From Lachnospiraceae bacterium (GTDB taxonomy: Bacteria; Bacillota; Clostridia; Lachnospirales; Lachnospiraceae): a stretch of 46,487 nucleotides of DNA. A program made the translations under genes and the position numbers. A model generated the notes under the pieces. It saw only the letters and a program-made list of their open reading frames with translations. It was not told the origin of the DNA and ran no database searches. The DNA lies in contig JAFYCS010000083.1 in assembly GCA_017539565.1 (NCBI GenBank), positions 1 through 46,487 of the forward strand. The letters run 5' to 3'. Of the stretch, positions 1 through 8,930 are shown piece by piece. Position 1 is the first letter of the stretch; each line of letters starts with the position of its first letter.

Positions 1-333
1 GTATTTCTTTCGATGGTACTTTTGGGAGTATCCATTTCCAGATCAAAGCTTGGCGCGTCACTTAAAGATGTACGCATCTGGGTGTTCATACTGCTGCGTA
101 TGATACTCGTACCCATAGCTATCGTACTGGTACTTCACAGCATATCTTTTGATAAGACCGCTACGCTTGCAATGTGCCTTATGGCTGCAGTCCCTGTCGG
201 CAATCTCCCTATGATACAGGCAGAAAAGCAGGGTATGGATTCAACCATACTTTCATCTGCCATAGCCGTGACCACCGCGATATCCATACTTACGATAACT
301 ATCCTTATCGCAATATCCACGGCATTGCTGTAA
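1..333 (+). CDS. AEC-family transporter, C-terminal fragment (5' end outside window)
   Basis: The reading frame is open from base 1, so the gene begins upstream of the window; only about the last 110 residues are present. They form three to four hydrophobic helices with the pattern of the C-terminal half of auxin-efflux-carrier (AEC/YfdV-like) permeases, including a helix ending in AVPVGNLPMI and a following glutamine- and lysine-bearing loop. Family members export or import small organic acids through the membrane; the substrate cannot be read from this piece. It is followed after 61 bases by a small membrane protein on the same strand. The family call rests on recalled pattern, not on a search. 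Confidence 0.7.
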   Translation, partial: VFLSMVLLGVSISRSKLGASLKDVRIWVFILLRMILVPIAIVLVLHSISFDKTATLAMCLMAAVPVGNLPMIQAEKQGMDSTILSSAIAVTTAISILTITILIAISTALL

Positions 334-394
334 AGATGACATTAAATATCATAAGTGTTATAATTTTTCCCGGTGTGTAAAAGGAGGAACAGAA

Positions 395-889
395 ATGATA
401 GAGAATAATGTAAAGATACCGCAGATAATAGCGCTGATACTGGAAGGATTTTCACTTGCCGCGGCTATACTGAGTGTTCTGTCACAGGACAGTATCATGA
501 ACGCTTACAACGGTTCCACACAACTGACCGGACAGCATGTGGTACCTGTCACCGTGTACATCATTTCCGCAGCCTTTATCGTGCAGCTGGTATTTTTTAT
601 AGCCAGTCTCAGTTATAAAGGACAATCCAGACGCCTTATTGCAGGCATAACAGCAGCAGTCTATGTCGTGATCAACATTTCATCACAATGGCTCAATTTA
701 CTGGTAAATGTGGCGATGGCCCGTCAGGGATCTGCTAAACTGGCCGCTTATGCGACCTTAAGCTCTTCGATATCCAATACGACCGGAGCATTTATAGCCG
801 TATCCTCAGCGCTTTTCTTTATAGCTCTTGGGCGTTACGGTTTAAGCAAAAATCCGGAGGATATCAACCCTTTATACTATCAAGCTTAA
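395..889 (+). CDS. Small four-helix integral membrane protein, unknown function
   Basis: This 164-residue protein has four clear hydrophobic segments (about residues 8-27, 48-70, 80-102 and 124-147) separated by short polar loops, and a short polar tail. A strong AAAGGAGG site lies 8 bases before the ATG. I do not recognise a family or catalytic residues. It follows the AEC-type transporter on the same strand and may be co-transcribed with it. Its last 26 bases overlap the 3' end of the convergent adenylate cyclase gene, so no terminator separates the two converging transcripts. Confidence 0.7.
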   Translation: MIENNVKIPQIIALILEGFSLAAAILSVLSQDSIMNAYNGSTQLTGQHVVPVTVYIISAAFIVQLVFFIASLSYKGQSRRLIAGITAAVYVVINISSQWLNLLVNVAMARQGSAKLAAYATLSSSISNTTGAFIAVSSALFFIALGRYGLSKNPEDINPLYYQA

Positions 890-2660
890 GTACTTCAAAA
901 CCTTCGGCCTTACCTTTGAGTTTGATGGTATCGCCTAAAGATGTATATTCTATACGATCACCAAGTGCATCGGCCACGGCGCGGCTTATATAGACCGTAC
1001 CGCCCGGTGCATTTGCTTCCAGTCTGGCGGCGGTATTTACCGTATCACCGATAGCCGTATAATCCATATGGCGCTCGGCTCCCATATTTCCCACAACTGC
1101 AGGACCGAAGTTAACACCTACGCCTACACGAAGCTCTTCACCTATCTCTTCCTTGAGCTCCTCGGAAACACGTGCGGCGCCTTCCACTATTGCCTGCGCA
1201 GTCTTAACCGCATTGTATACCGCATCTTCCTGCGGAAGTGGTGCTCCCCAGAATGCCATCATCGCATCACCGACGAACTTATCAAGCGTACCCTTGTTAT
1301 CTTCCACGCAGCTGCTGGCCATCGTAAGATAGCGGTTTAGGATATGTACCACCTGCTCGGGTTTAAGTCTTTCCGACATAGTGGTGAATCCGCGCACATC
1401 CACGAACAATACCGCGATATCCACCAGCTTGCCGCCAAGGGATAATGCACCTGTACCTTCCTTTAGTATCTCCCGCACTATCTCCGGGGCCACATAACGC
1501 TCGAAGGTGCGTGTGATCTGCTGCCGCTGTGCACCTGCCAGTACATAGTGACGCACGAGTGCCACCAGAAATACCGTTATCACTCCCACCGGTATCCATA
1601 AAGGATGAAGTATATGTCCGTAATCATATGCTTTATAACATACCAGGAAATTGACTGCCGATATCACGGCACATAAAGCAAGCGAAGGAGCTAAGCTTAA
1701 ATGCATGAAACAGATGCCGGCAAGAAAACAGACCATGAAAAGCACAATGTACTGGAGACTGTCCGTCACCTCCATACGGTAATTGCCTGCCAGGAACTGC
1801 TGAACCTCGTTTGCCTGGAATTCCACACCATACATGGCCTTGGCACGATCGATGGGTGTAAAATACGAATCCTGAAGTCCCGCAGCATACGGTCCGATAT
1901 AGACTATCTTATCTTCATAATAACTTGAGGGGATATTTCCTGCTACCAGATCCGCAAATGACTGATCATAATAATCACCGGGGCGGCCGCTGAACGCTAC
2001 ATAAAACTGCCCGTGGCTGTTTGTCATCGGAGGGACAAAGCCTCTGTTCTGTTTCGCAAGATACAGCCGTACCACCTCATGAGCCATCGAATAAACTCTG
2101 TTCTCCGTTTCCAGGTACAGTATACCGTGGCGCATGATACCGTCGGTATCATCCATGGCATTGATGTGTCCCTGTGTAGTTACGGCTTTCAGGGCTTCAT
2201 AAGGTTCCTCATATTGCAGGATACGGTAATCATCGCGTACCATGCTGCCGTCTTCCGCTTCATACCAGCCTGATCCGAAAACAGCAGCCGATGCTGTTAC
2301 CACACAGCCCAGCTTCTCTGCCGCCGCTGCCAGATGTGCATCCGCTTCAGGATCCGTAGTTCCGATATAAAGAGTATCGATAGCAACAACAGCCGGAAGG
2401 TGCTCCGGGTCTGAGGCCAGGACCTCTAATGCACGCGCCATGATATGTCTGTCCCATGTATTATAAGGCCCCAATTCTGCTAAAGACTTTTCATCAATAC
2501 CAAAGACCAAAACCTCACCGCTCATATACTGTGGTCTCTGATACAGGTTATCCTGTACCCAGTGATCCGGCCAGCGCAGTATACCCGTTGAAACCAGCAT
2601 GGTAAATGCAAATGCAAGAAGCAGGGCATATATGATTGTGCGTATTATCCGGTTTTTCAT
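864..2660 (-). CDS. CHASE2-domain class III adenylate cyclase
   Basis: The product makes cyclic AMP from ATP in response to an extracytoplasmic signal. In 598 residues it has an N-terminal membrane helix (8-27), a CHASE2 sensor domain (about 35-295, with FGIDEKSL, GP and WDR near 53-71), three membrane helices (302-372) and a class III cyclase domain (about 385-595). Visible catalytic residues are the metal-binding Asp421 (FVDVRGF) and Asp465 (KFVGDA), the adenine-selecting Lys461 and Thr535 (a Lys/Thr pair as in bacterial class IIIb adenylate cyclases) and transition-state residues Asn542 and Arg546. The start overlaps the stop of the FecR-domain gene in an ATGA, so the two are translationally coupled. 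A guanylate cyclase is unlikely because Lys461 is the adenylate-type residue. Specific signal unknown. Confidence 0.92.
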   Translation of the reverse strand: MKNRIIRTIIYALLLAFAFTMLVSTGILRWPDHWVQDNLYQRPQYMSGEVLVFGIDEKSLAELGPYNTWDRHIMARALEVLASDPEHLPAVVAIDTLYIGTTDPEADAHLAAAAEKLGCVVTASAAVFGSGWYEAEDGSMVRDDYRILQYEEPYEALKAVTTQGHINAMDDTDGIMRHGILYLETENRVYSMAHEVVRLYLAKQNRGFVPPMTNSHGQFYVAFSGRPGDYYDQSFADLVAGNIPSSYYEDKIVYIGPYAAGLQDSYFTPIDRAKAMYGVEFQANEVQQFLAGNYRMEVTDSLQYIVLFMVCFLAGICFMHLSLAPSLALCAVISAVNFLVCYKAYDYGHILHPLWIPVGVITVFLVALVRHYVLAGAQRQQITRTFERYVAPEIVREILKEGTGALSLGGKLVDIAVLFVDVRGFTTMSERLKPEQVVHILNRYLTMASSCVEDNKGTLDKFVGDAMMAFWGAPLPQEDAVYNAVKTAQAIVEGAARVSEELKEEIGEELRVGVGVNFGPAVVGNMGAERHMDYTAIGDTVNTAARLEANAPGGTVYISRAVADALGDRIEYTSLGDTIKLKGKAEGFEVLKLDSIKG

Positions 2661-4744
2661 TCGTTATCTGAAACGGTCGTGTCCGCCCTGAAAGTAAACA
2701 GCATATCTTTCGTCGGATGGGATCTTAAATACCGGGATCTCTGTAAAGGATCCGTATAGGAATCAGAGCCGGAGACAGCCCCTGTTACCGTTACACTGCA
2801 AATGTCCATTCCATTCGAACCGGAACCTATTGCAACACGTATCTCTGTCGATCCCGGACTCACTCCTGTTACCGTAACATACTTTCTGTCACTGCTTTCA
2901 CTCATAGTTGCAACACTTTCGTACGAATTACTCCATCCGACACTTTCCCATATAGAATCATCTGAAACAATAGCGCTTATTGTTGCCGACCCGCCTACAG
3001 GAATAGATAGTGACCTCGGAGAAATACTAATAAGAGGACTGGATCTGGTCACTCTCACAGTACAGCTGGCTGTCTTCCCGCCGCAACTGGCCGTTATGGT
3101 TACCGACCCCGGTGATATACCTGTTACTGTCGCACTGCTTATAGTTCCGCTTACTGTCGCGATCGATTCATCACTGCTGCTCCAAGCCATAGTCAGACCT
3201 GCAAGAGAATCAGCTGTTATGGCTACAGCGATTGTTGCACTTTCTCCAACATATACCGGATCCGAAGGTCCCTGTATATCAAGGCTTGATATAACACCGG
3301 TTCCGGTTACTGTTACGGTAACAGAATCTGACCTGCCTCCGGCGGTGGCTGTTATAACGGCCGTACCTGCCGATATACCGGTAATCGCAGCCTCTCTTCC
3401 GTATGATGTAACACTTGCTACTGAAGAATTACTGCTGCTCCAGCTTACTGTTATATCAGCATCTTCCGGTTCCATTTCAAGATCTGCACATGCTGCGACA
3501 GTGGTCCCAACAGAGATTGAGCTTGATTCTATGTCTATCGATATATCATTAACCCTTACCATAGGTGAAGGCGACGGTTCCTCCGATGGAGAAGGTTCTT
3601 CCGAAGGTGACGGTTCTTCTGTGGGCGACGGCTCCTCCGTAGGCGTCGGCGTCGGTGACGGCGTTGGAGTAGGACTGGGTGTAGGAGTCGGCGTCGGCAT
3701 CGGCGTAGGACTGGGTACAGGAGTCGGCGTCTCTGTAGGTGCAGAGGTAGGCGCATTTGTAGGTGTAGCTGTGGGCTCCGGTGTTGACGTAGGTGCAGAT
3801 GTAGGAGCTACCGTAGGTGTTGATGTCGCTGCGGCCGTCGGTGTAGGACCTGCCGGAACCGGTGTCGGTGTTACAGCCTTAGTCGGAGCAGCTGCCTTTG
3901 TCGGAGTAGGTGTTGATGTTGGTGTAACTGTCGGAGTAGTAGAAGGATCCGCCGTCGGCTCCGCGGTAGGTTCAGGCGTAGGTTCTGTTGTCGGTGTTGC
4001 AGTCACTGTCGGTACAATACCACGGATCTTATCCTCAGACCATCCCGTAGCATCACATACACGCTTCAGCAGATCTTCATGCTCCAACATATAATCCACA
4101 ACCTCAGGCGGGATCTCATCCTCCGTAGCATCATGCATTTCAAAATCGACGCTGTTGCCTATTTCATCATCAAATAAAAAGACACGGACCCACTGTCCGC
4201 CCTTTGCATGTGTTGTTTTCTGATCACCGGTCTTTATATTCATACCGGTAATATCCACTTCACCATCGGTCAGAAGGATACCGTCCTGGCCTTCATTCTC
4301 AACATAAACATAACCGGAAGTACCGCGTATACCGACCACCATTGTGGATGTACGTATCTCAAAAGTCTCGTCATCAGCCAGCTTCTTATCTACGGCGAAA
4401 TAAAGGGAGCCCTTCTTAAGATTCAGATCCAGCTTCTTACCGTTCTGTTTGAACTCCGCCTCACTCTCTTCCTCCAGAGTGATCATCTTATTATCGTCAA
4501 GACTGATGGAAGCCAGACTGTCGACTGCCGTTGACAATATATCTCCGCTGTTAAGCTTGATATTTTCTATGATCTCTTTCTTTTTACCGCCGGATTCCAG
4601 GGTAACTTCGCCCTTTATCTGCAAAAGGCGCATAGTGGAAGCCGTCATCTTATTCCGGGAATTAAGGATCAGAACGATAACAACCGCGGCTATAAGAATG
4701 ACCGCGGCAGCTGCACCTATGATAAGCTTTTTCTTCTTACTCAT
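2657..4744 (-). CDS. Membrane-anchored FecR-domain protein with Pro/Thr stalk and Ig-like (BIG2) repeats
   Basis: This 695-residue protein begins with a lysine-rich head and one membrane helix (about 6-28), so most of it should lie outside the cell. A FecR domain follows (about 65-190, with LNSGDIL and the VVGIRGTSGYV motif near 136-147), then a Pro/Thr/Glu stalk (about 245-400) and three Ig-like BIG2 modules of about 85 residues (405-660), each with a W-S-S-S/N-x-x-x-V/I-A core and a final VTVTG or similar strand. FecR domains act as periplasmic or surface sensors, and BIG2 modules usually project proteins from the surface. Its stop overlaps the start of the CHASE2 cyclase, suggesting that it presents the signal to, or restrains, that cyclase. 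That partnership is inference. Nothing suggests a sigma factor partner in the window. Confidence 0.88.
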   Translation of the reverse strand: MSKKKKLIIGAAAAVILIAAVVIVLILNSRNKMTASTMRLLQIKGEVTLESGGKKKEIIENIKLNSGDILSTAVDSLASISLDDNKMITLEEESEAEFKQNGKKLDLNLKKGSLYFAVDKKLADDETFEIRTSTMVVGIRGTSGYVYVENEGQDGILLTDGEVDITGMNIKTGDQKTTHAKGGQWVRVFLFDDEIGNSVDFEMHDATEDEIPPEVVDYMLEHEDLLKRVCDATGWSEDKIRGIVPTVTATPTTEPTPEPTAEPTADPSTTPTVTPTSTPTPTKAAAPTKAVTPTPVPAGPTPTAAATSTPTVAPTSAPTSTPEPTATPTNAPTSAPTETPTPVPSPTPMPTPTPTPSPTPTPSPTPTPTEEPSPTEEPSPSEEPSPSEEPSPSPMVRVNDISIDIESSSISVGTTVAACADLEMEPEDADITVSWSSSNSSVASVTSYGREAAITGISAGTAVITATAGGRSDSVTVTVTGTGVISSLDIQGPSDPVYVGESATIAVAITADSLAGLTMAWSSSDESIATVSGTISSATVTGISPGSVTITASCGGKTASCTVRVTRSSPLISISPRSLSIPVGGSATISAIVSDDSIWESVGWSNSYESVATMSESSDRKYVTVTGVSPGSTEIRVAIGSGSNGMDICSVTVTGAVSGSDSYTDPLQRSRYLRSHPTKDMLFTFRADTTVSDNE
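3560..4010 (-). repeat. Degenerate tandem repeat encoding the Pro/Thr stalk
   Basis: The DNA is built from short GTAGGCGTCGG-like units that encode alternating proline with threonine, glutamate or serine in the FecR protein. Such tracts change length by slippage and produce long open but meaningless frames on the opposite strand. It is a coding repeat, not a CRISPR array: there are no regular spacers. Confidence 0.8.
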
Positions 4745-4753
4745 AAAATCTCC

Positions 4754-5533
4754 CTACAATTCCAAAACCATTCCTTCACGCGCAAAGCCGGCACGTGTAT
4801 CTTTAAGCCCCGCTTCCATCTCCTTAAGCTTATCATCATTATGGCGGGGATCATGATGTACAAAAAGTATACGCTTTGCACCGCTCTTTTCAAACAGCTT
4901 CATCCCCTCAAAAACAGTGGAATGGCCGAAGCCTTTCATGCGCTCATATTCTTCATCCGTATACTGCGCATCGTATAACAGAAGATCCGTATCCTTTGCA
5001 AACTCTGCAAGCTCTGCCTGCTTATCTTCACTATGTTCGTAATCTGTCGCGTATACCAGCGACTTTCCTTCATGTTCCAGTTTAAAGATCGTAGATCCTC
5101 CGGGATGATTTGATTCCATCGTATCTACATATACATTACCCAGCTGTATGCCCTTACCGATATCGTGGAAGACTACATCCGACGGATATATATCCACTCC
5201 CACAGGCCAGAGCGGCGGCGACATCAGTCGTTCAAGCTGCTGCCTCGCATCAAGCCCGTCACGGGTTTTTGCATACAGGTCTATACGCCTGTGCGATAAT
5301 AACAAAGGTGACAGAGGCAGTCCCAGTATGTGATCCATATGTGTGTGGGTTATAAGCAGTGAAACCTTCCTGTCTCCTGTATCCGGTGAATGCAGCAAGC
5401 CGCTGCCCGCGTCCAGATAGATAGCCTGATCACCGGCTTCCACCAGACAGCAGGCTGTAGCTCCGCCGTATTCAAGAAATCCTTCTCCGCTTGTCGGGAT
5501 CGAACCCCTTACCCCCAATATCGTGATCTTCAT
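4754..5533 (-). CDS. MBL-fold metallo-hydrolase (RNase Z / cyclic phosphodiesterase-like)
   Basis: A 259-residue metallo-beta-lactamase-fold enzyme without signal peptide, so cytosolic. The two-metal ligands are visible: HTHMDH at 63-68, His143 (SNHPGG), Asp164 (YATDYEH), His204 (GFGHST) and His226/His227 near the end. The compact form and the GHST motif fit the branch containing RNase Z, PhnP and small-molecule cyclic phosphodiesterases rather than beta-lactamases. It lies between the diguanylate cyclase (15-base gap) and the FecR-cyclase pair (9-base gap), which makes a phosphodiesterase acting on a cyclic nucleotide an attractive but unproved role. An RNase or a general phosphodiesterase is equally compatible with the sequence. 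Confidence 0.85.
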   Translation of the reverse strand: MKITILGVRGSIPTSGEGFLEYGGATACCLVEAGDQAIYLDAGSGLLHSPDTGDRKVSLLITHTHMDHILGLPLSPLLLSHRRIDLYAKTRDGLDARQQLERLMSPPLWPVGVDIYPSDVVFHDIGKGIQLGNVYVDTMESNHPGGSTIFKLEHEGKSLVYATDYEHSEDKQAELAEFAKDTDLLLYDAQYTDEEYERMKGFGHSTVFEGMKLFEKSGAKRILFVHHDPRHNDDKLKEMEAGLKDTRAGFAREGMVLEL

Positions 5534-5548
5534 TGAATCCTGTCCTGT

Positions 5549-6556
5549 CTAATAAACAACCTTGTTGCGTCCTGTCTCTTTAGCTGTATACAAATGTCCG
5601 TCTGCCACGCTTACATTGTCCTCGATGGACTTTTCCGGATCAAAGGTGAAGCAGCCGAAACTTGCGGTAAGATTTATGATATTTCCTTCTGCATTACAGG
5701 GTGTTGCTTCCAGCTTTGCCCTGATGCTTTCCGCCATCTTTGCGCAGTCTTCAAGCACGGTATCCGGCATGATCATGATGAATTCCTCACCGCCCCAGCG
5801 GTATACGCCGTCATCGGTACGCGCAAAACTCTCCACCAGCGAAGACATGAACTGTAGCACAACATCACCCGCATTATGTCCGTAGGTATCGTTGACACGC
5901 TTAAACTTATCTATATCGCATATGAACATTGAAAGCGGTTTTCCTTCGTTAAGTACTTTCGTATATTTTCCGGAGAAATCACTGTAGAAGCCCATGCGGT
6001 TCTTAAGGCCTGTAAGCTTGTCATGCATGGATGCTTCCTGGAAGGTCTCGGATTCAAGCGCTATACCGCAGACAAGTGCCGCAAGGGAAAGCTGCCTTAC
6101 ATCCCTCTCTTCTTCAAAACCTCCGTCCAGCTTATTGATTATCTGGAAGGCACCGATGTATTCGCCGTTAACATTTGTCACGGGCATTACCAGTACAGAC
6201 CTGGTAACATATCCGGTCTTCTTATCGACGGATGCATTAAAGTCGGGATCATTGTAAGGATCGTTGGTCACGATGACCTTTTTCTCACGCAGGGCTTTTC
6301 CCACCAGACCGGAACTGTCGGGAATGACTATCCTGTCTGTGCCTGTCGCGGAAGCTGTCCACAGTTCGTGACGGCGTTTATCCCATTTCCAGAAGCTGGC
6401 GCGGTCTGCACCCGCCAGAGCTTTACCCAGCTCCGTAAGGTAATTGAACACCTCGGAATGATCCCTGGCTGCTCCTTTTGACATACCCGTATAAAGTTTG
6501 TCACAGATATCATATATCTCTGTTAAGATGCGGCTGCTGTTGTCCTGCTCCTGCAT
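5549..6556 (-). CDS. GAF-GGDEF diguanylate cyclase
   Basis: This 335-residue soluble protein should condense two GTP to cyclic di-GMP. A GAF sensory domain covers about 20-170 and a GGDEF domain about 175-335. The active-site loop is GGEEF at 255-259, the metal-binding DID is at 214-216 (ICDIDKFK), and an intact inhibitory I-site RxxD (RTDD, 246-249) lies five residues before the loop, so product inhibition is expected. No EAL or HD-GYP domain is attached. A good AGGAGG site lies 7 bases before the ATG. The GAF domain probably binds a small ligand, unknown here. It heads the signalling block with the MBL hydrolase and the FecR/CHASE2 pair. Confidence 0.93.
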   Translation of the reverse strand: MQEQDNSSRILTEIYDICDKLYTGMSKGAARDHSEVFNYLTELGKALAGADRASFWKWDKRRHELWTASATGTDRIVIPDSSGLVGKALREKKVIVTNDPYNDPDFNASVDKKTGYVTRSVLVMPVTNVNGEYIGAFQIINKLDGGFEEERDVRQLSLAALVCGIALESETFQEASMHDKLTGLKNRMGFYSDFSGKYTKVLNEGKPLSMFICDIDKFKRVNDTYGHNAGDVVLQFMSSLVESFARTDDGVYRWGGEEFIMIMPDTVLEDCAKMAESIRAKLEATPCNAEGNIINLTASFGCFTFDPEKSIEDNVSVADGHLYTAKETGRNKVVY

Positions 6557-6594
6557 AAGAAATCCTCCTGTGATCTGTCTGCCGATAAGCTGTA

Positions 6595-7422
6595 TTATTT
6601 CCTGCGTCCCATGATCCTTAAGAGACGAATAAAGATATTGATGAAATCAAGATACAGCTCGAATGCGCCGGAAAGGGCCAGTGTAGCGGTCCTGTCAGGT
6701 GTTGCGTATGCAACCGATTTCTTGATCTTCTGGGTGTCGTATGCGGTGAGTGCCACAAAAATGAACACACCGATATAGGAAACTGCCAGATCAAGACCTT
6801 CACTGTGAAGGAACAGCATATTTACAAGTGTTACGATGATGATACCGATAACACCCATGAGGCAGATGCTTCCTATGGAAGAAAGATCGTTCTTTGTTAC
6901 AAGGCCGTAGATCGCAGTAGCTGCAAACATGCCGGCTGTCATTAAGAACACGGCACCTACAGAGCCCAGATCATATGCCCAGAAAATGATACCCAGTGTA
7001 GCACCTGTAAGGAATGAGTATATTGTAAAGAGTACTGCGGTAAGTACGGCGTTGTTTTTCTTGATAGCGATATTGGATACAAACACTATTGCAAGTTCGG
7101 CAATGAAAAGTATAAAGATAGCCGAAGGATTTGCCTGCAGTACCGTTGCAAGAGCGTCGGGTGCGGCAAATGCTGCAACTGCTGTAACAACAAGTGCTGC
7201 TACCATGTACAGGAATGATTTGGCGATAACTTCCTCATGCATGAGGGTGTTAACCTGACCGAATACGGTTTCCTGCTGTGCACTCATCCCCGGGTCAAAT
7301 CCCATATTGTTCTGATAGGGATCCTGCTGGTAGTACTGATTCTGCTGCGGCTGCTGGTAGTATTGATTCTGCTGTGGCTGCTGATAGTACTGATTGGGTT
7401 GCTGGTTAAAATTCTGATCCAT
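6595..7422 (-). CDS. Bax inhibitor-1/YccA-family membrane protein with Gln/Asn/Tyr-rich N-terminus
   Basis: This 275-residue protein has a cytosolic N-terminal tail (1-45) made of repeated Q-Q-N-Q-Y-Y-Q units and then about seven closely spaced membrane helices (about 68-270), with the AYDTQKIKK segment near 230 typical of the Bax inhibitor-1/YccA (TMBIM) family. Members are proposed to leak calcium or protons and to interact with membrane proteases; the bacterial role is poorly defined. The N-terminal extension is unusual and looks like a low-complexity interaction tail. A strong AAGGAGG site precedes the ATG. The neighbour tadA ends 54 bases upstream. Confidence 0.88.
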   Translation of the reverse strand: MDQNFNQQPNQYYQQPQQNQYYQQPQQNQYYQQDPYQNNMGFDPGMSAQQETVFGQVNTLMHEEVIAKSFLYMVAALVVTAVAAFAAPDALATVLQANPSAIFILFIAELAIVFVSNIAIKKNNAVLTAVLFTIYSFLTGATLGIIFWAYDLGSVGAVFLMTAGMFAATAIYGLVTKNDLSSIGSICLMGVIGIIIVTLVNMLFLHSEGLDLAVSYIGVFIFVALTAYDTQKIKKSVAYATPDRTATLALSGAFELYLDFINIFIRLLRIMGRRK

Positions 7423-7476
7423 AATTCTTTTCCTCCTTATATTATGATCCCGCGCATAGCCCGGGATAAAACTACC

Positions 7477-8025
7477 TTATGTTGCATTTTGTTTTCCGGA
7501 ACGCAGATTGACAAAAAAGTCAGTCAGTATATTGCTGCATTCCTCTTTAAGTATACCGCCCGTTACTTCCACCTGATGATTGAACTCCTTCATCTGCAGA
7601 AGATTTATAACGGAACCTGCGCATCCGGCTTTAGGATTCATGCATCCCATGACGACTCTGGGGATCCTTGCCTGAACTATAGCTCCGGCGCACATCTGAC
7701 AGGGTTCCAGCGTTACATACATCGTGCAGTCTTCCATCCGCCAGTCACCCACCACTTTACCTGCTTTTTTCATGGCGCTTATCTCCGCGTGTGAAAAGGT
7801 ACTCTTATCGGTATTGCGGCGGTTATAACCCCTGCCTATTATCTTATCCTGATATACTATAACGCAGCCTATGGGAACTTCACCAATAGCTGCCGCTTTC
7901 TTCGCCTGTTTGATGGCTTCTTTCATATAACGCTCATCGGTCTTTAACTGTACAGCGGCGGCTTCCTGCGCCTCTATAGCCTTGCGCTCGCGTTTTGCCT
8001 GACGGCGCGCTCTCTTTCCCGCCAT
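7477..8025 (-). CDS. tadA: tRNA-specific adenosine deaminase
   Basis: TadA deaminates adenosine 34 of tRNA-Arg(ACG) to inosine, which is needed to read CGN codons. The cytidine-deaminase-fold core starts near residue 30 (DERYMKEAIKQAKKA) and carries the zinc ligands His79 in the HAE motif and Cys109/Cys112 in PCQMC, with Glu81 as proton shuttle. The family normally starts close to the core, so the first 30 residues (rich in Lys, Arg and Ala) are an added basic tail that could help bind tRNA. The start is supported by AAGGAG at 9 bases and by a one-base gap to the preceding regulator gene. Confidence 0.92.
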   Translation of the reverse strand: MAGKRARRQAKRERKAIEAQEAAAVQLKTDERYMKEAIKQAKKAAAIGEVPIGCVIVYQDKIIGRGYNRRNTDKSTFSHAEISAMKKAGKVVGDWRMEDCTMYVTLEPCQMCAGAIVQARIPRVVMGCMNPKAGCAGSVINLLQMKEFNHQVEVTGGILKEECSNILTDFFVNLRSGKQNAT

Positions 8026-8026
8026 C

Positions 8027-8923
8027 TCAGTGCTCTCCTTTTTGGTACAGCCTGCTCTCTATCATAAGAGCCAGTTTAAGGCGGCACGCATCTTCAAAAT
8101 TTCGTATGTCAAGACCGGTTTTTTTCTGAAGCTTTTCCAGATGATATACCAGTGTATTCCTGTGAAGATAAAGCTCTCTTGCGGTTTCCGATATATTCAG
8201 ATCCTTCTCGAAGAAACGGTTTACCATCTGAAGCTCTTCTTCATCAAGCTTTGAGCGGAGTTTACTGCCGAAGCACTCACTAAGGAAACGCTCACAGGCT
8301 TCATCGCTTAAGTCGCTTACCATACCGCCGATACCAAGAGATGCATAATCCGCAACAAGCCTCTCTTCATAAAACAGATTCATCACTTTCATGGCAAAAC
8401 GGGCTTCACGCATACTGTCCGATAAATTACCCAGTTTAGCTGCCGCACTGCCGTAGGAAATACGCAGCTTTATCATGAGCTCCGTATTGAGCATGCTCAG
8501 TGCACTGTCTGCATTTTCCTTAAGCTGCTCCGATCCTTTTTTTGAAGACAGCGCATGCACGAGTATCAGATCATGACTGCCGCTGTTAAATACCACAGCA
8601 CTCTTATCCGCACTGTACAGCTCACGCAGCAGTTCCGCTGCCGCTTCTTTAACATCATTGCCAACATCCGGCTCGAGCTTAAGAAGATACAATGCCCTGC
8701 GGACATCATCCTTTATACCCAGCGTGGATGCGCGTGTTATCATCTCCGTATCGTCACAGCGTCCTTCAATGATATCCGAATAAAGCGCTTCCGGGCTGTC
8801 CTTGCTGCCTATGGCTTCCTCAAGCTCTGCAGCACTTATGCTCATAAGCTTTTTGCCGTTTGCATCCAGTATGGTAAGCTGTCCGGCGCCTTCAAGTTTT
8901 TCCAATAGTTTTTCTCTCTTCAT
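8027..8923 (-). CDS. PucR/CdaR-type helix-turn-helix transcriptional regulator
   Basis: A 298-residue cytosolic protein whose C-terminal 55 residues form the HTH_30 domain of PucR/CdaR regulators (NISETARELYLHRNTLVYHL near 240-262, then a glutamine-lysine helix and DACRLKLAL). The middle region resembles the degenerate GGDEF-like module found in this family; the N-terminus (1-60) is unassigned. Such regulators typically activate operons for the use of purines, sugar acids or glycerate. It sits 7 bases after the glycosyltransferase and one base before tadA, so it is part of a mixed operon and its target cannot be inferred from position. The site before the start (GGGCTT) is weak, and translation may depend on the upstream gene. 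Confidence 0.8.
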   Translation of the reverse strand: MKREKLLEKLEGAGQLTILDANGKKLMSISAAELEEAIGSKDSPEALYSDIIEGRCDDTEMITRASTLGIKDDVRRALYLLKLEPDVGNDVKEAAAELLRELYSADKSAVVFNSGSHDLILVHALSSKKGSEQLKENADSALSMLNTELMIKLRISYGSAAAKLGNLSDSMREARFAMKVMNLFYEERLVADYASLGIGGMVSDLSDEACERFLSECFGSKLRSKLDEEELQMVNRFFEKDLNISETARELYLHRNTLVYHLEKLQKKTGLDIRNFEDACRLKLALMIESRLYQKGEH

Positions 8924-8930
8924 AAGCCCA

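Noticed and set aside
3560-4010. Regular short repeats that could suggest a CRISPR array.
   Set aside because: Units are 6-12 bases without unique spacers and are in frame within a protein stalk.
2802-4094. A 430-residue open frame on the plus strand opposite the FecR gene.
   Set aside because: It is a by-product of the Pro/Thr repeat: it reads as Val-Gly runs, has no ribosome site and matches no family, while the minus-strand gene has clear domains.
7446-7467. Hairpin before the Bax-inhibitor-like gene.
   Set aside because: Only six base pairs, no T-run and it does not cover the ribosome site, so no clear function.
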